Of a DNA stretch of 39,591 bases, positions 1 through 9,998 are shown one piece after another (position 1 is the first letter of the stretch; every line of letters starts with the position of its first letter). Location of the stretch: NCBI RefSeq assembly GCF_000364705.1, contig NZ_AQOH01000074.1, positions 1 through 39,591 on the forward strand. Reading direction: 5' to 3'. Source of the stretch: Pseudomonas fuscovaginae SE-1 (GTDB taxonomy: Bacteria > Pseudomonadota > Gammaproteobacteria > Pseudomonadales > Pseudomonadaceae). A model generated the notes under the pieces. That model was not told the DNA's origin. It ran no database searches and was given only the letters and a program-made list of their open reading frames with translations. A program made the translations under genes and the position numbers.

Positions 1-40
1 GCTCCGCGTGGGAATGCATCACCCGACGCTCCGCGTCACA
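1..40. repeat. Partial intergenic repeat (GC-rich palindromic type)
   Basis: The first 40 bases contain two similar GCTCCGCGT words in the same orientation (bases 1-9 and 28-36), the first followed by GGGAATGCATC. From memory this resembles the scattered CGTGGGAA/ACGCTCCGCGT repeat of fluorescent pseudomonads. It is cut by the window edge, so its full structure cannot be seen. It lies between an unseen upstream gene and recC. Confidence 0.4.
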
Positions 41-114
41 GGGCCAGCATCATCCTCACCCGACATAGATGTTAAAGTCCTGCCTCCGTTTCTGAATTCT
101 CCAAGGAAGTCCTC

Positions 115-3100
115 ATGCCGGACGCGACGTCACTCAATCCTGCGTTCATGGTCGTTCAGAGCAACAGCCCTGAGGAACTACGCAGCCTGGTGATCAACGT
201 GATGCGGCGTTATCCCCTGGCTCCCTTGGAGAATGAAATCGCCCTGGTGCAGAGCAACGGCATCGCCCAGTGGCTGAAGCTGGCCCTGGCCGAAGATGCC
301 GAGGACGACGACTCCGGCGGTTGCGGCATCGCCGCCGCCATCGATGTGCAACTGCCCGGCACCTTCATGTGGCAGCTCTACCGCATGGTCCTGGGGCGCG
401 ACGAGATCCCGGCCAAGTCGCTGCTCGACAAGGCCCCGCTGACCTGGCGCCTGATGCGCCTGCTGCCGGAACTGATCGGCCAGCCGCACTTCCAGCCCCT
501 GCAACGTTTCCTGAGCCACGACAGCGACCTGCGCAAACGCTACCAATTGGCCGAGCGCCTGGCCGACCTGTTCGACCAATACCAGGTCTACCGTGCCGAC
601 TGGCTGGAGGACTGGGCCGCTGGCCGGCACCAACTGCGCGGCGTACGCGGCGAGATCAAGCCGCTGAGCCCGGCCAACTGCTGGCAGGCCGAGCTGTGGC
701 GCGCACTGTTGCTGGACGTCGGCACCGAGGGCATGGCCCAGAGCCGGGCCGGTGTTCACCAGCGCTTCATCGAGCGTATCAACAACCTCGAAACGGCCCC
801 GCGAGGCCTGCCGCCCCGGGTGATCGTCTTCGGTATCTCCTCGCTACCAGCCCAGGCCCTCGAGGCCCTGGCCGGCCTGGCACGGTTCAGCCAGGTGCTG
901 CTCTGCGTGCACAACCCGTGTCGTCACCACTGGACCGACATCGTCGCCGACAAGGACCTGCTGCGTAACGAATACAAACGCCAGTCACGCAAGGCCGGCA
1001 TGCCGGTGGTCCTCGACCCAGAAGCCCTGCACCAGCACGCCCACCCGCTGCTGGCCGCCTGGGGCAAGCAGGGCCGCGACTACATCAACCTGCTCGACAG
1101 TTATGATGACCCGAGCAGCTACCGGGCGGCCTTTCGCGAGGGTCGCATCGACCTGTTCAGCGACAGCACGCCAACGACCCTGCTCAACCAGTTGCAGGAC
1201 GATATCCTCGAACTGCGCCCGCTGGCCGAAACCCGTGAACGCTGGCCTGCTGTCGACCCGCGGGAGGATCAGTCGATCCGTTTCGAAGTCGCCCACAGTG
1301 CCCAGCGCGAAGTGGAAATCCTTCATGACCAGTTGCTCGCCCGCTTCAGCGCCAACCCGGATCTGCGCCCGCGCGACGTGATCGTCATGGTTCCCGATAT
1401 CGACAGCTACGCTCCGCATATCCGCGCAGTGTTCGGGCAGCTCGAACGCAACGATCCGCGGTTCATCCCGTTCACCCTGGCCGACCAGGGCCAGCGCGGA
1501 CGCGACCCGCTGCTGATCGCCGTCGAGCACCTGCTGAAACTGCCTGACAGCCGTTTCCCGGTCAGCGAAATTCTCGATCTGCTCGATGTGCCGGCCCTGC
1601 GCGCCCGTTTCAATGTCCAGGAGCGCGACCTGCCGACCCTGCACCGCTGGATCGAAGGCGCGGGCATCCGTTGGGGGCTCAGTGCCGAGCAACGTGCCGA
1701 CCTTGGCCTGCCCGAGGAGCTGGAGCAGAACAGCTGGCGTTTCGGCCTGCGCCGCATGTTGCTTGGCTACGCCGTCGGCACCGGTGAGGGCTGCGAAGGC
1801 ATCGAACCCTACGACGAAATCGGTGGCCTCGATGCGGCCCTGATCGGCCCGGTGGTCGCCCTGCTCGATGCCCTGGAAATCGCCCACCGGGAACTCTGCG
1901 TGCCGGCTCGTCCGCAGCAGTGGGGCGAGCGCCTGCAGGCGCTGTTGCAACTGTTTTTCCTCGCCAGCACCGAGCATGACGACTACCTGCTGATCCAGCT
2001 CGAACAACTGCGCGCTACCTGGCTGGAAACCTGCGAAGCCGTCGACCTGCGGGAAGAACTGCCGCTGACGGTGGTGCGCGAGGCCTGGCTGGCGGGTCTT
2101 GACCAGGGCCGCCTTTCCCAGCGTTTCCTCGCCGGTGCGGTGAACTTCTGCACCCTCATGCCGATGCGGGCGATTCCGTTCAAGCTGGTCTGCCTGCTCG
2201 GCATGAATGACGGTGACTACCCGCGCGCCCAACCGCCGCTGGACTTCGACCTGATGGGCAGCGACTACCGCCCCGGCGACCGCTCGCGCCGTGAGGACGA
2301 CCGCTACCTGCTGCTCGAAGCCGTGCTCTCGGCCCGCGAGCAGTTGTACATCAGTTGGATCGGTCGCAGCATCCGCGACAATAGCGAACGTCCGGCCTCG
2401 GTGCTGATCGGTCAGTTGCGCGACCATATCGCCAGCGGCTGGCGACTGCCCGGCGCCGACGGCGAACACCTGCTCAAAGCCCTGACCCGTGAGCATCCGT
2501 TACAGCCGTTCAGTGCCCGCTATTTCCACGAGGGCAATGCCGGCCTGTTCAGCTATGCGCGGGAGTGGCAGCAGTTGCATCAGCCACCGGCTTCTGCCGA
2601 GCTGGCCGAAGAGCTTGCCCCCTACAGCCAGGACGAACCCCTGACCCTGACACAACTGCAGGATTTCCTGCGCAACCCCGTGCGGCATTTCTTCAGCCAG
2701 CGCCTGAAAGTCTTCTTCGAGGCCGCCGAGGCGCCGCTGGCTGACGAGGAGCCCTTCGTCCTCGATGCCCTGCAACGCTACAGCCTCAGCGACAGCCTGC
2801 TCACGGCCGCGCTGCAGCAGGCGGACGCCCCCCAGCAGGCGTTGAACGACCAGGCCCGCCGCCTGCAGGGCAGCGGTCTGCTGCCCATGGCCGGCTTCGG
2901 CGAACTGCTGCAACAGGAACTGATCGAGCCGCTGCCCGGCTTGCTGGAGCGCTACCGGCAACTGCTGACGCTCTGGCCGACGCCGCTGCCCAGCGCCGTG
3001 CCGGTCAGCATCGACAGCCACGGCGTGCGCCTGGAAGGTTGGCTGGCCGGCCTGCACCAACGTGGCGATGGCGGCTACCTGGCCGTTACGACGATCCCCA

Positions 3101-3570
3101 ACAGTATCGGCTCGCTCAAGAGCCGCAAATGGCATCGCCTGACCAGGCCCTGGGTCGAGCACCTGGTGGCCTGTGCCTGCGGGTTGCCACTGAACACCGC
3201 GCTGGTCGCCAGCGACGACACCCTGCTGCTGCCACCCTTCGAAACGGAACGGGCCAACACGTTGCTTGGTGAGCTGCTGCTGGCCTGGCAGGTCGGCATG
3301 CGCCGGCCCTTGCCGGTGGCGGTCAAGACCGCCTTCGCCTGGCTGTCCCAATCGGACCCGGCCAAGGCCGAGGCGGCCGCCCGCAAGGCCTACGACGGCG
3401 ATGGCGTCAACAGCGAGGGCGAACGGCGGGAAAGTGCGGCCCTGGCCCGGCAGTTCGCCGATTACGACGTGCTGGTCGCCAGCGAAGAATTCGAAGGCTG
3501 GTGTGACAGCCTCTATCGCCCCTTGCTCGAAGCACCGTGGCGTTCCCTGGTCAATGAGGAGTCGCGCTGA
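115..3570 (+). CDS. recC: Exodeoxyribonuclease V subunit gamma (RecC)
   Basis: The 1151-residue product matches RecC in length (E. coli about 1120) and in layout. In the family, RecC is the non-catalytic subunit of the cytoplasmic RecBCD helicase-nuclease; it splits the DNA strands and scans for Chi. The N-terminal part carries the typical sequence QSNGIAQWLKLALAE (about residues 46-60), and the C-terminal half holds a degenerate nuclease-like fold. The ATG start follows AAGGAAG by about eight bases. Its TGA shares one base with the ATG of recB, so the two are translationally coupled. Unlike in E. coli, no ptrA lies between recC and recB, which is usual for Pseudomonas. Long open frames on the opposite strand are a by-product of high GC. 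Confidence 0.97.
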   Translation: MPDATSLNPAFMVVQSNSPEELRSLVINVMRRYPLAPLENEIALVQSNGIAQWLKLALAEDAEDDDSGGCGIAAAIDVQLPGTFMWQLYRMVLGRDEIPAKSLLDKAPLTWRLMRLLPELIGQPHFQPLQRFLSHDSDLRKRYQLAERLADLFDQYQVYRADWLEDWAAGRHQLRGVRGEIKPLSPANCWQAELWRALLLDVGTEGMAQSRAGVHQRFIERINNLETAPRGLPPRVIVFGISSLPAQALEALAGLARFSQVLLCVHNPCRHHWTDIVADKDLLRNEYKRQSRKAGMPVVLDPEALHQHAHPLLAAWGKQGRDYINLLDSYDDPSSYRAAFREGRIDLFSDSTPTTLLNQLQDDILELRPLAETRERWPAVDPREDQSIRFEVAHSAQREVEILHDQLLARFSANPDLRPRDVIVMVPDIDSYAPHIRAVFGQLERNDPRFIPFTLADQGQRGRDPLLIAVEHLLKLPDSRFPVSEILDLLDVPALRARFNVQERDLPTLHRWIEGAGIRWGLSAEQRADLGLPEELEQNSWRFGLRRMLLGYAVGTGEGCEGIEPYDEIGGLDAALIGPVVALLDALEIAHRELCVPARPQQWGERLQALLQLFFLASTEHDDYLLIQLEQLRATWLETCEAVDLREELPLTVVREAWLAGLDQGRLSQRFLAGAVNFCTLMPMRAIPFKLVCLLGMNDGDYPRAQPPLDFDLMGSDYRPGDRSRREDDRYLLLEAVLSAREQLYISWIGRSIRDNSERPASVLIGQLRDHIASGWRLPGADGEHLLKALTREHPLQPFSARYFHEGNAGLFSYAREWQQLHQPPASAELAEELAPYSQDEPLTLTQLQDFLRNPVRHFFSQRLKVFFEAAEAPLADEEPFVLDALQRYSLSDSLLTAALQQADAPQQALNDQARRLQGSGLLPMAGFGELLQQELIEPLPGLLERYRQLLTLWPTPLPSAVPVSIDSHGVRLEGWLAGLHQRGDGGYLAVTTIPNSIGSLKSRKWHRLTRPWVEHLVACACGLPLNTALVASDDTLLLPPFETERANTLLGELLLAWQVGMRRPLPVAVKTAFAWLSQSDPAKAEAAARKAYDGDGVNSEGERRESAALARQFADYDVLVASEEFEGWCDSLYRPLLEAPWRSLVNEESR

Positions 3571-6500
3571 TGAATGACAAGACTCCACTGGCCCTGGCCT
3601 TCCCCCTGCGCGGCAGCCAGCTGATCGAGGCCAGTGCCGGCACCGGCAAGACCTTCACTATCTCCGCCTTGTACCTGCGCCTGGTCCTCGGCCATGGTGG
3701 CGACGCCGCCGGCTTCGGACGCGAGCTGCTGCCGCCGCAGATCCTCGTGGTGACCTTCACCGACGCGGCGACCAAGGAATTGCGCGACCGCATCCGCACC
3801 CGCCTGGCCGAAGCCGCGCGGTTTTTCCGTGACGAGATTGCGCCCCCGGACGACCTGATCGCCCAACTGCGCGCGGAGTACGCCGCCGAGCAATGGCCCG
3901 CCTGCGCCAACCGCCTCGACATCGCCGCGCAATGGATGGACGAGGCGGCGGTGTCGACCATCCACGGCTGGTGCCAGCGCATGCTGCGCGAGCACGCCTT
4001 CGACAGCGGCAGCCTGTTCACCCAGACCCTGGAAGCCGACCACAGCGAACTGCTCGGCGAAGTGTTGCGCGATTACTGGCGGCTCTATTGCTACAAGATG
4101 CAGGGCGACGCGCTGCACTGGGTGCGCGCCAACTGGGTCGGGCCTGACGCGCTATTGCCGAGGGTGCGGGCGCTGTTCGGCAATGTCGAGCGTGACAACG
4201 AGGAAGGTACCCCGGAGCCTGCCGAACTGATCGAGGCCTGTCTGCTCGAACGCCGTGAGGCGCTGTTGCAGATCAAGGCGCCCTGGAAGCAGTGGGCGGC
4301 CGAACTGCGCGAGATCTGTCTGCAAGGCGTCGCGAGCAAGGCGGTCGATGGCCGCAAGATGCAGGCACGCTACTTCGAACCCTGGTTCGAAAAACTCACG
4401 GCCTGGGCCGAAGACCCAGCGTTGGAGCAACTGGACATCGGCACCGGCTTTACCCGGCTGACCCCCGACGGCATGGCCGAAGCCTGGAAGGGTGAGGCCC
4501 CACGGCATCCGGCGCTCGACGCGATGGTGGCCCTGAAGGCCAGCCTCGATGCCCTGCCGACCCCCGATGCCGCCGTGCTGGAGCACGCCGCCCGCTGGGT
4601 CGGTGCTCGTTTCGAGGACGAGAAGCGCCGTCGCGCAGAAATGGGTTTCGACGACATGCTGCTACGCCTCGACGCCGCGTTGCGCGCCGAAGGTGGCGAG
4701 CGCCTGGCCGGGCTGATCCGCGAGCAGTTCCCGGTGGCGCTGATCGACGAATTCCAGGACACCGACCCGGTGCAGTACCGGATCTTCGAAAGCATCTACC
4801 GTATCGAGGACAACAGCCCCGACGGCGGCCTGTTCCTGATCGGCGACCCGAAGCAGGCGATCTACGCCTTCCGCGGCGCCGATATCTACACCTACCTGCG
4901 CGCGCGCCAGGCCACCCTTGGGCGCCTGCACACCCTGGACACCAACTTCCGCTCCAGCCATGCGATGGTCCGCTCGGTCAATCATGTGTTCGAACGGGCC
5001 GAGCAACGCGAGCAGGGGCGGGGAGCCTTTCTGTTCCGCGACGGTAAAGACAACCGGGTCCCATTCGTTTCGGTAGCCGCCCAGGGTCGCAAGGAAGCGT
5101 TCCAGATCGATGGTCAGCCCCAGGCCGCCCTGAACGTCTGGCAGTTGTCCTCCGAGCAGCCGCTGTCCGGTGCAATCTATCGCCAGCAACTGGCGGCCAG
5201 CTGTGCCAGCGAGATCGTCGGCCTGCTCAATGGCGGGCAGCAGGGCCGCGTCGGTTTCAGCCGCGACGGGCAACTGCAGGGCGTATTGCCCTCGGATATC
5301 GCCATCCTGGTCCGTGACGGCAAGGAAGCCCAGGCGGTGCGCGGCGAACTGGCCGCGCGCGGAGTGCGCAGCGTCTATCTGTCGGACAAGGACTCGGTGT
5401 TCGCCGCCCAGGAAGCCCACGACCTGCTGACCTGGCTCAAGGCCTGCGCCGAACCGGATGTGGAGCGCCCGCTGCGCGCGGCCCTGGCCTGCATCACCCT
5501 GAACCTGCCGCTGGCCGAGCTGGAGCGGCTGAACCAGGACGAACTGGCCTGGGAGGCGCGGGTCATGCAGTTCCGTGGCTACCGTACGCTGTGGCGAACC
5601 CAGGGCGTACTGCCGATGCTGCGCCGTCTGTTGCATGACTTCCAGTTGCCCCAGGCGCTGATGGCCCGCAGCGACGGCGAGCGGGTGCTGACCAACCTGC
5701 TGCACCTGTCCGAACTGCTGCAACAGGCCTCCGGCGAGCTGGACGGCGAACAGGCGCTGATCCGCCATCTGGGCGAGCACCTGGCGCTGTCCGGCCAGGC
5801 TGGCGAAGAGCAGATCCTGCGCCTGGAAAGCGACGAGCAACTGGTCAAGGTGGTGACCATCCACAAATCCAAGGGCCTGGAATACCCGCTGGTGTTCCTC
5901 CCCTTCATCTGTTCGGTGAAACCGGTGGATGGCAGCCGGCTGCCGTTGCATTACCACGACAGCGACGGCAAGGCCCAGGTCAGCCTCAAGCCCACCGCGC
6001 AGTTGATCGCCCAGGCCGACGACGAGCGCCTGGCCGAAGACCTGCGCCTGCTCTACGTGGCGTTGACCCGTGCCCGGCATGCCTGCTGGCTGGGGGTGGC
6101 CGACCTCAAACGGGGTAACCACAACAGCTCGGTGCTGCACCTGTCGGCCCTGGGCTACCTGCTCGGTGGCGGGGCGGTGCTGGGCGAATCCACTGCCCTG
6201 ACCGGCTGGCTGCGCGATCTGCAACAGGGCTGTCCGGCATTGCTCTGCCAGGAACTGCCGGCGCCCAGCGACCTGGCGTACCAGCCGCCACGCAACCAGG
6301 CGACTCTGCTCGAACCGCTGCTGCCCGTGCGCAAGGCCGCCGAGCATTGGTGGATCGCCTCCTACAGCGCCCTGCGCATCAGCGAGCAGTGGGGGCCTGG
6401 CAGTGACGAGGCTCCGGAAAGCCCCCAGGCCCAGAAGCTCTTCGACGACGAGCGCCTGGACCCGGACGCGCCGCGCGAAGTGGCCGCCAGTGGTGGTGAT

Positions 6501-7259
6501 ATCCATCGCTTCCCCCGTGGCCCGAATCCCGGAACCTTTCTTCATGGTCTGCTGGAATGGGCCGGTGACGAGCGCTTCACGGCCGACCGCGAGCTGATCG
6601 AAAAGGCCGTCGCGCCGCGTTGCAACCTGCGCGGCTGGAAGGGTTGGATCGAAACCCTGAGCGACTGGCTCGCTCATCTGCTGCAGGTACCGTTCCGCCT
6701 GGGCGACGGCCAGCCGCCGGTGGCACTCAACAGCCTTGCCAGCTATCAGGTCGAGATGGAATTCTGGTTCGCCAGCCACAAGGTCGACGTGCAGCAGGTC
6801 GACGAACTGGTGCGTCGCCACACCCACGGCGGCATCGCCCGGGCGGCGGCCGAACCGGTGCTGCTCAATGGCATGTTCAAGGGCTTCATCGACCTGACCT
6901 TCGAACACCAGGGCCGCTACTACGTGGCCGACTACAAGTCCAACTGGCTGGGAGCCGACGATAGCGCCTATACCGAGCAGGCCATGGCCGCGTCGATCCT
7001 CGACAACCGCTACGACCTGCAGTACGTGCTCTACCTGCTGGCCCTGCATCGCCAGCTCCAGGCACGGGTGCCGGACTACGACTACGACCGGCACATGGGG
7101 GGCGCCCTGTATCTGTTTTTGCGCGGCACCCGTGCGCCGAGCCAGGGCGCCTATTTCGCCCGTCCGCCACGCGTGCTGATCGAACAGTTGGACCTGCTGT
7201 TCCAGGGCAAGCCCGTGCCGAAATCCGAACCCGCCTGGGAGCAGGGGAGTCTGCTATGA
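3570..7259 (+). CDS. recB: Exodeoxyribonuclease V subunit beta (RecB)
   Basis: This 1229-residue protein is the 3'-5' SF1 helicase and nuclease subunit of RecBCD. Walker A is ASAGTGKT at residues 21-28. Walker B is DEFQDTDP from Asp393, followed by GDPKQAIYAFRGAD near 426, and the late helicase motif VTIHKSKGLEYP lies near 762. The C-terminal nuclease domain has Asp1108 (FIDLTF), Asp1121 and Lys1123 (ADYKSNW). Their spacing equals that of E. coli Asp1067/Asp1080/Lys1082, so the nuclease looks intact. GAGGAG precedes the ATG by about nine bases. The gene begins on the last base of recC and overlaps recD by four bases (ATGA), a tight three-gene operon. It is slightly longer than E. coli RecB (1180). 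Confidence 0.98.
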   Translation: MNDKTPLALAFPLRGSQLIEASAGTGKTFTISALYLRLVLGHGGDAAGFGRELLPPQILVVTFTDAATKELRDRIRTRLAEAARFFRDEIAPPDDLIAQLRAEYAAEQWPACANRLDIAAQWMDEAAVSTIHGWCQRMLREHAFDSGSLFTQTLEADHSELLGEVLRDYWRLYCYKMQGDALHWVRANWVGPDALLPRVRALFGNVERDNEEGTPEPAELIEACLLERREALLQIKAPWKQWAAELREICLQGVASKAVDGRKMQARYFEPWFEKLTAWAEDPALEQLDIGTGFTRLTPDGMAEAWKGEAPRHPALDAMVALKASLDALPTPDAAVLEHAARWVGARFEDEKRRRAEMGFDDMLLRLDAALRAEGGERLAGLIREQFPVALIDEFQDTDPVQYRIFESIYRIEDNSPDGGLFLIGDPKQAIYAFRGADIYTYLRARQATLGRLHTLDTNFRSSHAMVRSVNHVFERAEQREQGRGAFLFRDGKDNRVPFVSVAAQGRKEAFQIDGQPQAALNVWQLSSEQPLSGAIYRQQLAASCASEIVGLLNGGQQGRVGFSRDGQLQGVLPSDIAILVRDGKEAQAVRGELAARGVRSVYLSDKDSVFAAQEAHDLLTWLKACAEPDVERPLRAALACITLNLPLAELERLNQDELAWEARVMQFRGYRTLWRTQGVLPMLRRLLHDFQLPQALMARSDGERVLTNLLHLSELLQQASGELDGEQALIRHLGEHLALSGQAGEEQILRLESDEQLVKVVTIHKSKGLEYPLVFLPFICSVKPVDGSRLPLHYHDSDGKAQVSLKPTAQLIAQADDERLAEDLRLLYVALTRARHACWLGVADLKRGNHNSSVLHLSALGYLLGGGAVLGESTALTGWLRDLQQGCPALLCQELPAPSDLAYQPPRNQATLLEPLLPVRKAAEHWWIASYSALRISEQWGPGSDEAPESPQAQKLFDDERLDPDAPREVAASGGDIHRFPRGPNPGTFLHGLLEWAGDERFTADRELIEKAVAPRCNLRGWKGWIETLSDWLAHLLQVPFRLGDGQPPVALNSLASYQVEMEFWFASHKVDVQQVDELVRRHTHGGIARAAAEPVLLNGMFKGFIDLTFEHQGRYYVADYKSNWLGADDSAYTEQAMAASILDNRYDLQYVLYLLALHRQLQARVPDYDYDRHMGGALYLFLRGTRAPSQGAYFARPPRVLIEQLDLLFQGKPVPKSEPAWEQGSLL

Positions 7260-9343
7260 AACGTTCCTTTGCCGACCTGCTGCCCACCGCGCTGAGCGAT
7301 GACAGCCTCGCCGAATTGGCGCCGCTGAGTCGCGCCGACGACCTGTTGCTGCTGCTCGAACGCTGGTTCGAGCGTGGCTGGGTGCGGGCGCTGGACAAGG
7401 CCTTCGTCGCCTTCCTGCATGAACTCGATCCCCAGGGCGATCCGCTGGTACTGCTGGCGGCGGCCCTGACCAGCCATCAACTGGGGCACGGGCATGTCTG
7501 CCTCGATCTGTTCGAGACCCTGAGCGAGCCGGACTTCGCCCTGTCGCTGCCGCCGGAAGGCGATGTGCAGGGCGGGGCGCTGCTGTTGCCCTCGCAACTG
7601 TTGGTGGCGCTGGACGGCGAGGTCTGGTGCCAGGCGCTGCAGGCCAGCCCGCTGGTGGCACTGGCCGGCGACGAAAGCCTGGAGGCCGGGCAACGGCCGC
7701 TGGTGCTCAGTGGCCGACGCTTGTACCTGCGCCGTTACTGGACCTACGAACGGCGCATCGACAGCGCCCTGCGCCTGCGCCTCGCCGAACCGGAAGCCAG
7801 CCCGGACGACCTGGCCCGACGCCTGACCGAGCTGTTCGGCGCTGCCGGCAGCGGTGGGCGCATCGACTGGCAGAAACTGGCCTGTGCCCTGGCCACGCGC
7901 GGAGCGTTCAGTATCGTCACCGGCGGCCCCGGTACCGGCAAGACTACCACCGTGGTACGTCTGCTCGCCTTGCTCCAGGCCCCGGCGGTGGAGGCGGGCC
8001 AGCCGCTGCGCATTCGCCTCGCCGCGCCGACCGGCAAGGCCGCCGCGCGCCTGACCGAATCCATCAGTGCCCAGGTACGCTCGTTGACCATCGACGAGGC
8101 GGTCCGCGCGAGGATCCCCAGCGAGGTCACCACCGTGCACCGTCTGCTTGGCAGCCGTCCGGGTACCCGACACTTCCGCCACCACGCCGGCAATCGCCTG
8201 CCGCTGGATGTGCTCGTGGTGGACGAGGCATCGATGATCGACCTGGAGATGATGGCCAACCTGCTCGACGCATTGCCGGTGCATGCGCGGCTGGTGTTGC
8301 TGGGCGACAAGGATCAACTGGCCTCGGTAGAGGCCGGCGCGGTGCTCGGCGACCTGTGCCGCGATGCCGAGGAGGGCTGGTACAGCGCCGAAACGCGCGC
8401 CTGGCTGCAGGCGGTCAGTGGCGAGGATATCGGCACCAGCGGCTTGCGCGAGGCCGCCGCGGGCAGCCATCCGCTGGCCCAGCAGGTGGTGATGCTGCGC
8501 CACTCGCGGCGCTTTGGCGAAGGCAGTGGCATCGGCCAACTCGCTCGTTTGGTCAACCAGCAGGCGGCGGATGAGGCCCGTGCGTTGTTGCAGGCGGGCG
8601 CGCATGCCGACCTGTTCGCCCTGGCCCTCAAGGGCGAGCAGGACCGCCAGTTCGACAAGCTGGTGCTCGATGGCGAGGGCGTCAACCGCAAGGGCTATCG
8701 CCATTACCTCGACGTGATGCGCAGCGGCCGCCCACCGGCCTACAGCGATCTTGACGACCCGTGCTGGGAAGACTGGGCGCGCTCGGTGCTGCGCGCCTTC
8801 GACGAGTTCCAGTTGCTCTGCGCCGTGCGCAAGGGCCCCTGGGGCGTCGAGGGCCTGAACCAGCGGATCACCGCAGCGTTGTATGCGCGGCGGCTGATCG
8901 ACAGCGACCAGCACTGGTACGAAGGCCGACCGGTGCTGATGACCCGCAACGACTATGGCCTGGGCCTGATGAACGGTGACATCGGCATCGCCCTGCGCCT
9001 GCCCGAGCGCGATGGACCGGACGCCGGCCGGCAGGTGCTGCGGGTGGCGTTTCCCCGTAACGATGGCCAGGGTGGGGTGCGCTTCGTGCTGCCGAGCCGG
9101 CTGAACGACGTGGAAACCGTCTACGCCATGACCGTACACAAGTCTCAGGGCTCGGAGTTCACCCACACCGCGCTGATCCTGCCCGAGGCCTTGAATCCGG
9201 TGCTGACCAAGGAACTGATCTACACCGGGATCACCCGGGCCAAGGACTGGTTCAGCCTGTTGGAGCCGCGTGGCGGGGTGTTCGAGGAGGCGGTGCGGCG
9301 CAAGGTCAAGCGCCTGAGCGGGTTGATGCTGGAGCTGGGTTAG
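7256..9343 (+). CDS. recD: Exodeoxyribonuclease V subunit alpha (RecD)
   Basis: A 695-residue SF1B 5'-3' helicase, the fast-strand motor of RecBCD, which loads on the 5' end and also controls nuclease activity. Walker A is GGPGTGKT at residues 223-230, Walker B is VVDEASMID around Asp323, and the C-terminal helicase motif TVHKSQGSEF lies near residue 626. It is about 85 residues longer than E. coli RecD (608), with extra length spread between the motifs. ATGA overlap with recB and an upstream GGGGAG indicate coupled translation. No terminator with a T-run follows the TAG; only 79 bases separate it from the yfiR-like gene. Confidence 0.97.
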   Translation: MKRSFADLLPTALSDDSLAELAPLSRADDLLLLLERWFERGWVRALDKAFVAFLHELDPQGDPLVLLAAALTSHQLGHGHVCLDLFETLSEPDFALSLPPEGDVQGGALLLPSQLLVALDGEVWCQALQASPLVALAGDESLEAGQRPLVLSGRRLYLRRYWTYERRIDSALRLRLAEPEASPDDLARRLTELFGAAGSGGRIDWQKLACALATRGAFSIVTGGPGTGKTTTVVRLLALLQAPAVEAGQPLRIRLAAPTGKAAARLTESISAQVRSLTIDEAVRARIPSEVTTVHRLLGSRPGTRHFRHHAGNRLPLDVLVVDEASMIDLEMMANLLDALPVHARLVLLGDKDQLASVEAGAVLGDLCRDAEEGWYSAETRAWLQAVSGEDIGTSGLREAAAGSHPLAQQVVMLRHSRRFGEGSGIGQLARLVNQQAADEARALLQAGAHADLFALALKGEQDRQFDKLVLDGEGVNRKGYRHYLDVMRSGRPPAYSDLDDPCWEDWARSVLRAFDEFQLLCAVRKGPWGVEGLNQRITAALYARRLIDSDQHWYEGRPVLMTRNDYGLGLMNGDIGIALRLPERDGPDAGRQVLRVAFPRNDGQGGVRFVLPSRLNDVETVYAMTVHKSQGSEFTHTALILPEALNPVLTKELIYTGITRAKDWFSLLEPRGGVFEEAVRRKVKRLSGLMLELG

Positions 9344-9408
9344 CGCACGCCCTGGCACTGCCTGGCCACTGATGTGCTACCGTCTTGGCATTATTCTGAC
9401 GTAACATT

Positions 9409-9420
9409 GAGAAAATTCTC
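9409..9420. promoter_or_regulatory. Short dyad immediately upstream of yfiR-like start
   Basis: GAGAA-AA-TTCTC forms a five-base inverted repeat ending two bases before the chosen ATG. It sits where a ribosome binding site would be, and no good Shine-Dalgarno is visible otherwise. It could be a small operator or an initiation-occluding hairpin; chance is also possible for a dyad this short. Confidence 0.25.
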
Positions 9421-9422
9421 AT

Positions 9423-9998
9423 ATGGACGTGGCTGCGTGGATGATGTGGCGGTTTTCTGGCGCTAAACGGTTGGCATTGTCCGCCATATGCTGCCTGTTC
9501 ATGCACTCGAGCATGGCCCAGGACACGCAGCCCCGTGGTGCCGCCGACCAGCGCGCGCAGGCCGTGACCCAGGTTGTGCTGGGTATTCTCAGCTACGCCC
9601 GCTGGCCGGTGGAGCCGGCGCAGTTGCGCCTGTGCATCGTTGGCCCGACCCAATACACCGACGACCTGGTCAAGGGCACGGCCCAGGCGTCGGGCCGCCC
9701 GGTGCAGGTCCAGCGCCTGCTGGCCAATAGCACGGCCGTCGCCAGCAGTTGCGACGCGGTCTACATCGGCCAGCTTTCCGCCGAGGAACGCAGCCAACTG
9801 TTCGCCGCGCTGGCCGGGCAAGCGGTGTTGAGCATCAGCGAAGCAGGCGACCAGTGCACCGTCGGCAGCCTGTTCTGCCTGCGCGTCAGCGACGACCAGG
9901 TCGCATTCGAGGTCAACCTGGACTCGGTGGCCCGCAGCGGCGTGCGCATTCATCCCAGCGTCCTGCAACTGTCCCGCCGGCGAGCCGCACAACCATGA
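9423..9998 (+). CDS. yfiR: YfiR-like periplasmic repressor of a diguanylate cyclase
   Basis: The 191-residue product has an N-terminal signal peptide (hydrophobic stretch about residues 17-30, ending SSMAQ) followed by a DUF4154/YfiR domain. In P. aeruginosa YfiR is a periplasmic protein that inhibits the cyclase YfiN (TpbB) and is relieved by YfiB or by reducing conditions. Visible support: four cysteines in the mature part, in the contexts LRLCIVG, SSCDAVY, DQCTVG and LFCLRV, matching the cysteine pattern of the family, which forms disulfides. The start codon ATG at 9423 has only a weak ribosome site; ATGs at 9441/9444 are alternatives but also lack one. The stop overlaps the downstream cyclase start (ATGA). 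Confidence 0.88.
   Translation: MDVAAWMMWRFSGAKRLALSAICCLFMHSSMAQDTQPRGAADQRAQAVTQVVLGILSYARWPVEPAQLRLCIVGPTQYTDDLVKGTAQASGRPVQVQRLLANSTAVASSCDAVYIGQLSAEERSQLFAALAGQAVLSISEAGDQCTVGSLFCLRVSDDQVAFEVNLDSVARSGVRIHPSVLQLSRRRAAQP

Noticed and set aside
4662..7094. 810-residue open frame on the minus strand opposite recB (and similar 503- and 735-residue frames over recC and recD, 809 residues over polB)
   Set aside because: GC-rich codon bias leaves the opposite strand free of stops. The proteins are low-complexity (Gln/Val/Gly-rich), with no motifs, while the plus strand carries all RecBCD and Pol II catalytic motifs.
9343..9422. Sigma-70 promoter for yfiR (TTGGCA at 9385)
   Set aside because: No -10 hexamer at 16-18 bases from TTGGCA; nearest AT-rich words are at 11 or 20 bases. 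Not called.
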